A stretch of 64,000 bases of DNA, taken from the NCBI GenBank assembly GCA_025594325.1, contig JANHCV010000001.1:3596001-3660000 (forward strand), read 5' to 3'. Shown here in pieces: positions 12,609 through 23,346 of the stretch (the first letter of the stretch is position 1; each line of letters begins with the position of its first letter). The notes beneath the pieces were generated by a model. It saw only the letters and a list, made by a program, of their open reading frames with translations, did no database searches and had not been told where the DNA came from. The translations under genes and the position numbers were made by a program. The stretch is from Blastocladiella emersonii ATCC 22665. Its lineage: Eukaryota; Blastocladiomycota; Blastocladiomycetes; Blastocladiales; Blastocladiaceae.

Positions 12609-13030
12609 CGTGGCGGTGATGACGGTGGTGTGGGGTGCTAGCGCGGGTCGGCCGGCCGAGTCAGCCTCGCGCGTCGTCATCGTCGGCGGCAGTGGCTCAA
12701 GGGCGCGTACACGGCGGTGATCTGAAGATGCAAGCTGAGCGCTGTCCGGGACAAGAGGAGAAGACGGGACGCGGGGGCCCGCCGCAGTCTTATGCGGGCG
12801 AGGGAGGCGGCCGTGGCCGTGGCCGTGGCCAGCTGCGCGCTTGGGTCCAAGTCCGCGCGTGGGCGCGTACGCTCAAACAGCCGAGTCACTGGGATTTCAA
12901 CACCGGATTTTCTTGATTCCACTCCGACTCCGATCCCACACTCATCAGGCAGGCAGGCCATGCCGCGGTCCCCACTTGGACTCTAAACCACGCGTGCCCA
13001 CAGCGGCCCGCGCGCGCTTGGTACCGGCGA
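12609..13030. other. 422 bp intergenic spacer
   Basis: Upstream of the YABBY-like gene and downstream of the LIM gene on the minus strand. No convincing coding frame, RNA gene or repeat was seen; it should contain the promoter of the former and the 3' end of the latter. Confidence 0.5.
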
Positions 13031-13847
13031 CTAGGATCCGCCCTGCGGCGTCGACCCCGCGGTCTGCTTGAGGAAGTCGTTGCGGCACAGGAACTTGTCG
13101 CCGAGTGTGAACGCCTTCATGTCCTCGAACCGGGCCCCGCAGTCCTACAGGTCGCCCGCGCCCGCGTCGTCAGTGTCTCCGGTCGTCGTCGCAACGCAAC
13201 ACCGCTACCTGCGACGTACGTAGCACGAGAAGCACGCGGCGTGGTACTTGCGCTCGTTGATGACGAGGTACTCGGCCTTGCCGTTGGCGCCCGCTATCTT
13301 CTGCTTGCAGCGCTCGCACTCGGGCGCGAGCATGTACTCGAAGCACGGCTTGCACATGAGGGCGCCGCCGTTGTCGTAGACGCCCTGTCCCGCGAGTCCG
13401 GCCTTGCACCGCGCGCACGCCAGGCACGCCGGGTGGTACGACTTGTCGGCGATGTTGAGCATCTCGTGCCGGATCGGCTGCGCGCACGCCGCGCACTTGG
13501 GCAGCACCGTCGCGGCGTAGCACGGCTCGCACATGGGCGCCGTGTCGCCGTCCGTCAGGATGAACCCGCAGTTGATCAGGCTCGATGTGCACGCGACGCA
13601 CCGGAAGTGCTCCTCGTGGTACGGGTTGCCGCTCGCGTACGTGATGGTTTCTTTTTCCTTGATCGGGTCTACGCTGGCCGAGCTGAGCATGCGATCGCGA
13701 GGTAACGAAGGCGAGGGAGGGCGTACTGTGGCACGACGCGCAGTACCCGCGGATCTTGCCGAGCGACCCGTCCTTGACGGCGGCGAGGTCACGCAGCAGG
13801 ATGTCGCGGATCCCGCGAATGTCGGACAGCTGAACTGCGGCAGGCAT
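13031..13847 (-). CDS. LIM-domain protein with three zinc modules
   Basis: Three exons (13847-13727, 13668-13220, 13144-13031) splice in frame to 227 residues. After ~35 residues there are three consecutive LIM modules: CASCHNPI...HFRCVACTSSL...CEPCY; CAACAQPI...HPACLACARCKAGL...CKPCF; and CERCKQKI...HAACFSCYDCGARF...CRNDF. The last module is completed only by the third exon, which supports the model. The pattern resembles the LIM array of paxillin-type cytoskeletal adaptors (fungal Pxl1), but no LD motif is obvious in the short N-terminus, so the partner and location are unknown. An upstream in-frame extension exists but lacks conserved sequence; the ATG at 13847 was chosen for its length and context. 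Confidence 0.82.
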
Positions 13848-14041
13848 AGTTTCATCAAGTTTGCATGGGTCGCTGATGAGTGAGTATCTGCCGTGACGGC
13901 GCGAAGGCTCGAGGCGCAGGGCAGCGACGCGTTGCGCCACACGGCGGAGCGACCCGCTCGCGACGCGTCCCGGCAAAAGAGACGAGCTTGCGTTGCCTGT
14001 GAGTGATATACATTCTTCTTCTCGCACTCTCACACGCCGTA

Positions 14042-15291
14042 TCAAGACATGGGGAACAGCAGGTCGCCATACTCGGCCGTCTCAGCCATCAACTCGCGCG
14101 CCTCGGCGTAGGTCGGTTGAGGCTCACCCTTGGGAATCCTCGCGCACATGTCCTGGTGGATGATCATGACGGCAGCGGTGGGGGCGAGGACCTCGGTGAC
14201 AAACTCGTCCTCGCGGAAGGGTTCGGCCTCGTTGGGGGCGAGGCCGTGGTCCGAGTCCTCGAGGTACATGAATGACAGGGTGTCGAAGATGATCTTGGCG
14301 CCGCGCGGGCCGTAGTAGCCGGGGCGGTTGGCCATGAGGCGGTCCGAGACGGACTGCGGCTTGCGGAAGGCGTTGGGCCCGCCGGCCCGCCACACGTGCA
14401 TCGCGTCCTTGTACATGAAGTCGAGCTCGTGGCCCAGGTGCTTCTGCTCAACGAGGTCGTCGAGTGTTGGGCCCAGGTCGGTGACGCGCGCGGCGAGATG
14501 TTTGAAGTCGATGTCGTGCTGTTTTGGCCAGTCTAGGGTACGCGTGCGGCGGGGGATCGGGTCAGCGTTCGAGCGACCTAAACGAAGCACAGCAAAACGG
14601 ACGGACCCTTTTCCTTAGCCTTGTGCAGGGTGGCGCGCTTGCGGTGCTCGTCGCAGATGATCTTGTGCTTCTCGTGGTGCTGGGCCAGGTTCATGGAGAT
14701 CTTGGGGTTGGTGCGCTGCTCGCGGATGAAGGCGAGCTTGTTCTCGAGGGTCTGGGGCTTGGCGCGGGCCGCGTTGCGGACCATGGGCGCGACATAGGAC
14801 CGCAGCAGCAGGTCGTAGATCTTGGTGACGATCTCGGCCCACGTCTCGGGGAAGTTGTACCCGCACAGCGGGCAGTGCAGCTCGCCGGGGCCCTCGGCGT
14901 AGATTGGCACCCGCTTGGGCGTCGACGTGCCGCTGGCACCGCCCGCGGGCGACGCCGTGTACAGGTCGTCGTCCGACTCGTCGTCCGAGACGACGATCGG
15001 GTGGTCGAGTGACAGGCCGAGCAGCCGTGGCGCGGGCAGACCCGAGTCGTAGAGCGCGTCCATGTTGTTGTTGTGCACGGGGAGGACCTCGTCAAACTCC
15101 TCGTCGTAGAGCGACGAGAGCGGCGACAGGGAGCCAACCTCGTCGTCATCCAGGTCCATGGCCTCGGCGATGCGGCGGTTGGCGTCGGTGGTCGCGTTGG
15201 CGGCCGCTTGGCCGTTCGGGGCGGAGGCGGTGACGCGCGGCGGCGACGAGCCGGAGACCATGTCCAGATCCATGTCGTTGTCCGAGTGCAT
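14042..15291 (-). CDS. RTC4-like domain protein
   Basis: Two exons (15291-14607 and 14532-14042; intron GTCCGT...CCTAG) give 391 residues. The first half is acidic and disordered. A CPLC motif near residue 140 precedes a helical stretch with HHEKHKIICDEHRKR, and across the splice follows WPKQHDIDFKHLAARV. Cys pair, histidine-rich helix and IDF..L..RV occur together in the RTC4 domain, named for yeast Rtc4 (restriction of telomere capping). The domain's biochemical role is not established. The identification is by motif order only; a profile search would settle it. The gene shares a 1.3 kb divergent intergenic region with the bHLH factor. Confidence 0.6.
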
Positions 15292-16636
15292 AGTGCCGCG
15301 TGGGTGCGCGCGATCGTGGCGCAGATGGCGTTGCGTCGGGTCGGCCGTGGCGCGGCGCAAGGATCAAGGATGAATCGGCGGCCGTGCGCGCGGGTACGGC
15401 GGGCGCGACGACGGTCGACTCACCGGTCGCCCCGTACGCTGCATCACGTGCCGTGCGAGGTAGAGCCAGTTCGCTTTTTTCATGCCCCGCCGACGCCGGC
15501 CGCCGTCGCCAACGAACGCTCTCCGACCTCCGGGCAAGCGACCCGCCGTCGGACCGCCCGCGCTCGGCTGTCGCTCTCCTCTCTCCCTCTCCTGCGCCAG
15601 CGCCAGCGAGTCCGAATCGCAGCGTCGCACCGCTCCCCCCTCTCTGCACCGCTACGCATCGACCTCGGCTTCTGCCGCTGCCGCCGCGCTTCTCCGCCTC
15701 CACGAGCCCTCGGATCCTCGGCCGACAGCTTGTGCGCAGCGCCTCGACCGCGACCCGCGAGCAAGCCGCCCGTCGCTGCCGCAGACTCGCAGCACTTTAC
15801 GGGTTGGCATCACCGCTTGCATCGCCTCGCCACACTCGCCGCGGGCGCCGCCTCTCGTCTCGGCTTCGCCTCCTCCTTTCCTCGGTGGACCCGTCGCCGC
15901 TCCGCTCCCTCCCGACCATCGTCGCCGTCACCAACACCATCAGCTCTGCGAGCAGACCACCGAATTTGGCACCCGGTCGCTGAGGGTGCGTTCGCCTCTC
16001 GCTCACCCGCTCGCTGCCTCGCCCTCTTCTCCTCTTCCTCCTCTCTCTCCCACGGATCCCGGCCGACACCGCCCGCGCCGCGCCGCTCACAACGCGCCCT
16101 GGACCAATCGTGCGCTATGGCTAAACCTGGGGTCTCGCCGCCCTTCCCCGCGGCGGTATTTTTGCCCGCGCGACCGCGCCGACGCAGGGAGCACGCTCGC
16201 CCGCGTGCGCGCCACCGTCTGCGCGCGCCGTGCATCGCGTCGTCGCTAGGTTTGGCGGGCGGGCCCGGTGCTGGCTGGGTTTCGCGGGCATGGCGCTGCG
16301 CTGACCGGGCGGGACCGTGCTCCCCAACAGCCTGGACCCCGCTCGCTCGGCCCGGTCTCGCCTTGCGACTGCGCTGCCTCGCTCGCCAGGGTCCCACGGC
16401 CCTGCTCCATCTCTCCCTCGTCCGACTCGATTCCGAATCCCACGCTCGCCCGCTCGTCGTCCGCGTTCGTTGCTGACGCCGCCGTTCCGCCTGGCCCCGT
16501 TCCGCTCCATCTAGACTTGACCTGACGCAGCTGCCGCCGCCACTCCGCTCTCCGCTCTCCGCTCTACGCTTCACCCTCCCTCTCTTCATCCCCCACGCCC
16601 GCACCGAATCTCGACCCGACTCGCCGCACCGTCACC
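15292..16636. promoter_or_regulatory. Long divergent intergenic region / 5' leader of the bHLH gene
   Basis: This 1.35 kb region between the RTC4-like gene and the bHLH gene has long C/T-rich runs on the plus strand (for example 16010-16060 and 16540-16590). Several long open frames cross it, but their translations are Arg/Ser/Pro-rich in all frames and look like by-products of composition. A long regulated leader for the transcription factor is the simplest reading. Confidence 0.45.
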
Positions 16637-18817
16637 ATGAGCTACTTTGGCTTCGGCCAGCACATGCCGCAGCAGGGCGCCAACGGGTCCGAGAGCACGC
16701 CGGCGCCCACCCCCGTCTACGTCTACGCCTACCCGAGCGCCATCGCGGCCCCGCAGCAGCAGCAACAACAGCAGCAGCAGCTCTCGCACTCGTACCAGCA
16801 GCAGACCATCCAGCTGCAGCACACGGGCCAGTCCATGGCCGGCCAGCAGCAGCCGTCGCAGCAACCGCAGCAGTTTGCCTACTACGCGCCCGCGCCCGTC
16901 GGCACCCCCGGCGCGCAGCCGCAGCACCTCGTCTTCGAGCAGCCGCAGCAGCATCACCAGCAGCACCAGCAGCAGCAGCAGCCGCAGCAGCCGCAGTACC
17001 AACAGGGCTTCCACGTCCAGGGCGGCCAGCACGTCCTGCAGGTGCAGACCCACGGCACGGGGCAGCCCGCCTACTACGTGACGGCCGGCCCGCCGTCGGC
17101 CGGCATCGTCCCGGGCACCCCGAGCTCGCTGCCGCGGTCCCACTACTCGGTCCTGCACACGTCGCCGCCCATGCCGTCGCCCGGCATCCTCGGCGAGATG
17201 GACGAGGACACCATGAGCCACTCGGCCGCTGCTGCCGCCGCGGCCGCCTCGTCGTCGTCGCAGTTCGGCACCTCCCCGCCCACCGTCACTCCCAAGGTCC
17301 AGGAGGGCTTCTTCGTGTCGACGGCCGCCGCCAACGCCTACACGGGCGCCGGCTCGCAGCCGCCAGGAACGCCCACGAACGGCTCTGGGCCCGACCCGTC
17401 CTCGCCCATGCACTTTGTCGGCGGGTCCTCGGTCCCCAACTCGCTCATCCAGTCGGTCCGCAACGTGTCGATCGCGCCCTCCAAACCCGCCTCGGGCACC
17501 ACCTCGCTCCTCAAGCAGGCCCAGGTCGCCGCCGCCGCGAGCGGTAGCATCGCCGCATCGGCCAACGCTGCCGCAGCCGGCATGCACTCCATGTCGCTGC
17601 CCAACGCGAGCTTCGAGTGGTTCCAGTCGCCCGGCAGCAGCAACCCCGCCGGCGGTCCCGGCACCGCCGCGTCCTCGTTCGACCCGTCGGGTCTCGCCGC
17701 GGTGGCGGCGGCCTCGGCTGCGGCAGCCGTCGGCGGCACCACGCCGCAGCAGCAGCACCCGCTCGCGATCCCGATGCCGTCGGTCGGCACGCCGCTGACG
17801 GTGATTGGCAGCCAGGCGAGCTCGCTGCCGTACTCGATGACGGGGTCGCCGATCGCGTCGTCCTTTTTCGAGAACGACGACCTCGACCCGAACAACAAGA
17901 ACCTGCAGATGATGTTCGAGAAGCGGAGGAAGCGGCGCGAGTCGCACAACGCCGTGGAGCGGCGGCGCCGCGACAACATCAACGAGCGCATTGGTGAGAT
18001 CGCCCTGATGCTCCCCGAGTACTACGTCGGGTCCGACCCCAACATCAAGCCCAACAAGGGACAGACCCTGCGCAAGGCCGTCGACTACATCCGCCACGTC
18101 CAGCAGACGCTCAAGGAGGCCCACGACCGCTACGCCGAGCTCGAGAACGCGCTCCGCAACCTCGGCGTCGAGCCCCCGGAGAGCACCCTGCTCCAGACCA
18201 TCCAGACCCTCCTCGCCGTCCCGCCCCACTCGGTCGCCGCTCACCAGCAGCTCCTCGCCCAGCAGCAGCAGTACACGACCGCCGTCTCGCCCGGCCTCCC
18301 GCAGTCCCAGCAGCAGTCGCAGTCGCAGCAGGAGGGTTCGTCGGCCCAGGACAACTCGAACGCGTCCGCCGCGCTGTCGCCGTCCCAGTCCACGACAAAC
18401 CCCGGCACCCCCGCCGTCAACACGGTCTCGCTCCCGTCGCCCGGTGCCAACACGCTGACCGTCAACACGGGCGGAGCGAGCGGCAACGTGTCGGACGCCA
18501 TGAACGTCAGCGTGAGCCCGACCATGACCACGGCGTCGCTCGACCACCACCAGCAGCAGCAGCAGCAGCAGCACCAGCAGCAGCAGCAGCAGACGCCCGT
18601 GTCCGCGACCGAGCCGTCGTTTGGGATCCTCGGCGAGGCGCACCAGCACTACAACCCACAACAGCAGCAGCAGCAGCAGATGCAGTTCGCGCAGTACCAG
18701 CAGCAGCCGGGCTCGAGCCAGCCCCAGCAGCCCGTCATGGTCATGTACTCGTCCAACGGCGTCGGCATGCTCCCGCTCCAGGGCCACGGGCTGGTTCCGG
18801 TGCTGCCGCAGCAGTAG
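16637..18817 (+). CDS. Glutamine-rich bHLH transcription factor (USF/MITF-like)
   Basis: A single exon of 726 residues. The N-terminal ~160 residues are dominated by Gln, His and Pro with several CAG-type runs; the middle is Ser/Ala/Gly-rich; the bHLH lies at about residues 425-500. The basic region contains KRRRESHNAVERRRRDN-like sequence with the His/Glu/Arg positions that read CANNTG E-boxes, followed by helix 1, a loop and helix 2 (GQTLRKAVDYIRHVQQTL), then a short leucine-zipper-like stretch (AELENALRNL). The C-terminus is again Gln-rich. The basic region resembles USF, MITF and yeast Rtg3; the target genes cannot be told from sequence. No intron was found, and the ATG (CACCATGAGC) is in good context. 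Confidence 0.85.
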   Translation: MSYFGFGQHMPQQGANGSESTPAPTPVYVYAYPSAIAAPQQQQQQQQQLSHSYQQQTIQLQHTGQSMAGQQQPSQQPQQFAYYAPAPVGTPGAQPQHLVFEQPQQHHQQHQQQQQPQQPQYQQGFHVQGGQHVLQVQTHGTGQPAYYVTAGPPSAGIVPGTPSSLPRSHYSVLHTSPPMPSPGILGEMDEDTMSHSAAAAAAAASSSSQFGTSPPTVTPKVQEGFFVSTAAANAYTGAGSQPPGTPTNGSGPDPSSPMHFVGGSSVPNSLIQSVRNVSIAPSKPASGTTSLLKQAQVAAAASGSIAASANAAAAGMHSMSLPNASFEWFQSPGSSNPAGGPGTAASSFDPSGLAAVAAASAAAAVGGTTPQQQHPLAIPMPSVGTPLTVIGSQASSLPYSMTGSPIASSFFENDDLDPNNKNLQMMFEKRRKRRESHNAVERRRRDNINERIGEIALMLPEYYVGSDPNIKPNKGQTLRKAVDYIRHVQQTLKEAHDRYAELENALRNLGVEPPESTLLQTIQTLLAVPPHSVAAHQQLLAQQQQYTTAVSPGLPQSQQQSQSQQEGSSAQDNSNASAALSPSQSTTNPGTPAVNTVSLPSPGANTLTVNTGGASGNVSDAMNVSVSPTMTTASLDHHQQQQQQQHQQQQQQTPVSATEPSFGILGEAHQHYNPQQQQQQQMQFAQYQQQPGSSQPQQPVMVMYSSNGVGMLPLQGHGLVPVLPQQ
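16757..17000 (+). repeat. CAG/CAA polyglutamine runs
   Basis: Mixed CAG/CAA triplet runs encode glutamine-rich tracts of the bHLH factor at about 16757-16800 and 16930-17000. Similar runs recur at 18546-18592 and 18660-18690. The codon mixture makes large slippage less likely than in pure CAG. Confidence 0.8.
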
Positions 18818-19496
18818 TCGTCGTCGTCCGTCATCATCCTTGTCATCATCACCATCACCACATGTATTAGAGTGTCACCCCCACCCCCGCCGTCGTCGCG
18901 TCGCACCGCCTCTGCGACGTCCCTCTCCTCCCGCATCTCTCCCGCCCCTCTTCTTGGATCTCACCCCCCCTTGTTCTGAATACATACACGTTCGAGCAAC
19001 CTGCTTCGCGACTCGGCCAGCATGCGTGGCGTTGCGTTCACGAGGAGCCGGCCGTGGCCATCAACGGGTTCCACCATGGCCAAGGACGGGAGCGGCGGGC
19101 CACGCGAGCGCTTCAGCAGCATCACGGACGGCCAGTCGCGTCGACACATCGAAGCAGTTGAGCTCGCCCGGCGTAAAGGTGTCAGAACATTCGAGTGGGC
19201 ACGAGCTCGGGACGACTCGAGCCCGCAACGGCGCATCAGAACAGCCGCGAGTTCGCGAGAGCTCCAACACGACCGGGACTAGGTCCCGCAGTAACGAAGC
19301 CTGCGGTCAACGATGGCCGAACTCTCGCGTCGTGAACTCACGGTGCACGCTCAAGACGACGATGCGAAGAGGATCAGAATGTACACGGTGTTGAACCAAC
19401 AAGGACTGTATTCCCAGAGAAACATCGCAGCGTCCCGACTCCCCGCTAGAGGGCCGCAACACGCAACGCCAGACACATGGCAACGATGGTGGTTGC
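18818..19496. other. 679 bp intergenic spacer
   Basis: Convergent spacer between the bHLH gene (+) and eL42 (-). It starts with a CATCAT-rich, C-rich stretch and is otherwise without a recognisable gene, RNA or repeat. Confidence 0.5.
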
Positions 19497-19890
19497 TTAG
19501 TACTGGAGGGCCTGACCCTTCTGCTCTGGAAGCGGGCAAGTTGGGCACGGTTAGCGACTGATCGCGGACTCGACGCAGCAGCAGCAGCAGAATCAACGTA
19601 CTCTTCTCACCGCCGAGCTCGAAGTGCTTGCAGCGCTTGAGGGACAGCTGCTGCTTGTACTTGCACGAGGTGCACTCAAGACGGAGGACAACCTTCTTGG
19701 TGGTCTTGGCCTTCTTGTGGAAGACGGGCTTGGTCTGACCACCGAAACCCGACTGCTTGCGGTCGTAACGGCGCTTACCCTGGGCGAAGAGCGAGGCCTT
19801 ACCAGTCTTGTACTGGGTCACCTTGTGGGCGGTGTGCTTGCGGCACTTCTTGCCCTTGCAGAAGGTGTTGCGGGTCTTGGGGATGTTGAC
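19497..19890 (-). CDS. RPL42: Cytosolic 60S ribosomal protein eL42 (L36a/L44)
   Basis: Two clear exons (19890-19602 and 19525-19497, intron GTACGT...TTCCAG) encode [16 protein letters not shown], then the highly conserved body with [19 protein letters not shown] and the zinc-ribbon cysteines, ending KGQALQY. With an initiator Met the length is 106, exactly that of the family. The Met is not contiguous: GTC (Val2) directly follows a CACAG acceptor, so the start codon is on an upstream exon, as in yeast RPL42. The nearest minus-strand ATG followed by GT is at 20485-20483, implying a 592 nt intron; a second lies at 20651-20649. The protein acts at the E site of the large subunit. Confidence 0.95.
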
Positions 19891-20800
19891 CTGTGCGCAG
19901 CGAGGACAGGGGGGTTTCCGTCAGCACACGGTACACCACGGCGGGGAATCGAGCCAGGGTCTCCGCGCAACAGCACACGCGCAACACGACGCTCGGCACG
20001 GGGCCGAAACAAACGAAGCCAGACCAGCCGTCCGCCAACCGCGGCAAATGCAGCCAGGCCGCAATTCGACGAGACGGCGATCGTGGCAGCGGGAGCGACA
20101 GATCAACCGGCCATCACACGGACGTGCGGCGTGAGGCCGTTCCGTGATCGGCGCAACGGAGCCGTCTCGGACGACGGGAAAATGCGATGGACCGGCTCTA
20201 GCGGCGTTCCGCGAGCGGCGTGCGTGCGCTTCGCGTCGGCGACGAAAACGGTCATCTCGACGGCGGATGGACGTGCGTGACTGCCCCAGCAAACCGAACA
20301 ACGATAGGTTCCCCGGGCAGAGGTTCAGCAGGAAACCAGGGCGGTCGACACAGCCGTCCATCACATGTTTGGCGGCGTCTCGACGGGCGGTCGGTCGTGG
20401 CGGCGGTCGGCGGCGTTTTTGCGTGTGCGCGCGCGTGTGCGTAGCGCAGAGATACATGGCGGGTGCAGCGCAGTAAAAGCACCATTGCGAAACGACGAAT
20501 CGGAGAGGGGGCGCAAGCTGTGTTGCGTGCGATTCGTTAGGCGCGGCGCCAGCGCAGCGTGGCGGCCGGCGGGAGCGACGGTCGGCGGGGCGCGAGCGGG
20601 CGTGGCGCCGCGGCGAGGGTCGCTCGCTCGCCAGGCTCGCAGCCACACCATGGCAGGTCAGGTGACCAGATTCGAGCCGTTGACGCTCGTTCGGGTCGTC
20701 CGCTCGCACGCCGTGCGCGTCGTCGCTGCCAACCCCCCGAGCAGAGACGCGCTCGGTTCTCACCGCCGCCGACTCGCCGCATCGCTACGCACCGACCACC
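19891..20800. promoter_or_regulatory. eL42 first intron/promoter and TMEM209 promoter
   Basis: A 910 bp divergent region. It must contain the split-off start codon exon of eL42 (candidates at 20485 and 20651) and the promoter of the TMEM209-like gene. No other coding sequence was accepted. Confidence 0.45.
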
Positions 20801-23199
20801 ATGGACGCACACGCGGGAGACGCGACTCCGCGGGCGTCGGCCTCGCGGCACCGCCCGTTCGACGCGGCCGCCTTCGCCTCGCAGCAGGCACCCCCGACCA
20901 TGCGCAGTTTCTTTGCCGAGCGCGCCGCTCCCGGCCCCGCGGCCGACGGCGGCCTGCCCAGCGCGCCCAGCAGTCCGACGCACGTCGAGGACCTGCCGCC
21001 GCTCACGTCGTACCAGCCGACGCGCGCGATCCCGCTCAGCCGCGGCGCCCCCGTCCCCGGCACCACGTTCAAGGCGCCCCGCCTTCCCGCCAGCGCGATG
21101 CGCGCGCGTGCTGCCGCCGCCATGCCGGCCACGCCCGCGCTCCCTGCCATCTCGCCTGCTCCCGCGCAGTCCAGCCCGTCAAAGGGGGCCTCGGGCAAGA
21201 GTCCTGCAGGCTCGGTTGGCATTGACGACAGCGTCTCGAAGCTCGCCAACCCGGGCCTGATCCGCGCCAAGTGGCAGCAGGTCAAGCTCAACGCCAAGGT
21301 CGTGGCCGGCGTCGCGCTGGTCTGGGTCGCGTACCGACTCATTTTTGGCCGGTTCCTTCCTTACTCGGCGACGTGGGCCGTCACTCTGCTTGCGAAGAGT
21401 TTCGGTATGGTCTCGGCGTGCTGCCTAGCGATTTGGGCCGTACTCTGACGCTCCCTCGTAGGCTGGATCTTTGCCACCTTTGCCCTCCTCAACGCCATCG
21501 AGGGGCTCTTCATGCAGTACATCAAGCCCTTCAAGTGGGCCAGCGTGCGCGAGACCGTGAGCCAGCTCAACCCGCGCCAGCGCAAGCTGCTCGCCGTCGA
21601 CGAGAACGTGTCGCGCCTCGTCGACGCCGTGTCCGCGCGCAAGCCCAGCAGCACCCTGCCTCCCGTCGACCGCGTCCCCGCGACCCCCGCCCTGGCCAAG
21701 GCCGAACCCGCCACTACCCGCCGCACCAACGACGTGCGCATCCAGCTCCGCAACAACACGCTCGCCGCGCCGACCCCGTCGTGCATCCCGACCACCTCCG
21801 ACGTCCGCTACACGAGCCAGAACGCGCTCCTCCGCGCCGAGCGCGACGGCAACGCTGCCGCCGCCGAGGTCGAGGAGATGGCCGCCGCCGCTGCTGCTGC
21901 TGCCGCCGGCGGCGCCTCGGTCACTCGCCCGATCAACATCCCGCTCAAGCCCGTGTTCCAGACGTATCAGCTCAGTTCGGTCCCGACCGCCGACGAGCAG
22001 CAGGTCGCTGACGCCGACAAGCCCAAGCTCGTCAACGCACTCGAGACGCTCGCCCAGTGGAGCGTCGACGAGAACCAGCTCAACGTTTGGATCGAGAACC
22101 TGCGCGAGGTACACTCGCTCGCGGTGTCTCGTTTTCGCTCGCGGAAACTAACCTCGTCCTCTTGATCGCGTAGTGGCTCGCCCTCAAGGTCTTCCAGCCG
22201 CTCGTCGCCGACATCCGCAAGGTCGAGGCCCACCTCGACGAAAAGGGCTGGCAGCACCTGTCGATCCGCAACGTCGTGCCCGCCGTCGACCCGGCCCCCG
22301 TCGCCCCCGTTGCCGCCGCCCCCACTTCCTCGCTGTTCGGCGCCAAGCCGGCCACAACGTTCACCGGCTTCGGCACGGGCACCTTTGGCAGCACCGGGTT
22401 CGGCTCAACGGCGTTCGGCGCGCCGAAGCCCGCGGTCCCCGCGGGCCCGCCGACCTCGCTCAACGGGCTCGCGCAGCTGTCGGCTTCGGACCCGCTCGCG
22501 CGCCTGCGCGTGCAGCTCGAGCGGTACCTGTTCCTGACGCAGTACCCGGTGACGATCCGCAGCTACGTGCTGCGTCGCATCGGCGAGCTCGCCTCGGGCA
22601 GCGGCCTCGCCGCGTACCGGTGGGACGCCGGCGGCCACCACGAGGACGGCAAGCCGTGGACCAACGCGCTCCCGACCGACGCCGAGCTCGTCATGCACAT
22701 CTTCGCCACGTGGATCGACCTCCAGATGCCCGGCGCCGGCGCGGGTGTTGCGACGTTCGCGCCGTTCTCGACCAAGTACGTGTTCGCTGCCGAGGCCGAC
22801 GCGGCGGCAGGTGCCGCGGTTGCGGGTGGTGCGGCTGCGCCGCAGCCGACCGAGCAGCGATGGGCGCTCCTCCTCGCCAAGAAGTCGCCGCCCCACTTCC
22901 GCGTGTCCCAGGGCAAGGTCGTGTACGACGTGTTCCCGGTACGTTTCGCCGCGGTCTGGACCGTGGTTTGCGCGCGCGCTTACTTGTCGCCGACGTGTAG
23001 AAACGGAGCAACCTGTTCGCAACGCTCGCGCTCTTCACGTTCCTGGTGCGCCGCGACTACGCGAGCTACATCGAGTACGTTCCGGCTTCTCCGAGTCTTG
23101 GTGCCGACGCACACTGACCATTCATCGCGCGCGTGTAGCATGCTCGACATTGGCGGCAACGTCATTGGCCTCACGGATATCCTGACCGACGACGAGTAA
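20801..23199 (+). CDS. TMEM209: TMEM209-like nuclear-envelope protein
   Basis: Five exons (20801-21404, 21462-22108, 22174-22938, 23001-23074, 23139-23199) splice to 716 residues. After a disordered ~150-residue N-terminus come two hydrophobic segments at about residues 170-190 and 195-225. A long linker follows, then a conserved C-terminal domain: LEWLALKVFQPLV-type helix, LERYLFLTQYPVTIRSYV-like block, LPTDAELVMHIFATWIDL, SPPHFRVSQGKVVYDVFP and a terminal GGNVIGLTDIL. These blocks in this order match metazoan TMEM209 (Pfam 'cytochrome B561, N-terminal'), an inner-nuclear-envelope protein reported to bind NUP205. Function in a fungus is inferred. All four introns start GTAYGN/GTACNN and end TAG. 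It converges on the phosphodiesterase gene. Confidence 0.8.
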
Positions 23200-23346
23200 C
23201 CGACCGGTCCATCCCTTCCCTCCGTAACAACAACAAACACTTCATAATGCACGTTTCTTATCATTAGTAGTCAACCAAATAGTACACATCAAGGAGAACG
23301 ACCAGGTATCCACGACACTGCCACAGCACCCCGCACCACCGACCAA

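Noticed and set aside
16586-18787. A 733-codon frame opposite the bHLH gene
   Set aside because: Leucine and arginine runs are the complement of the CAG/polyglutamine tracts; no conserved motif.
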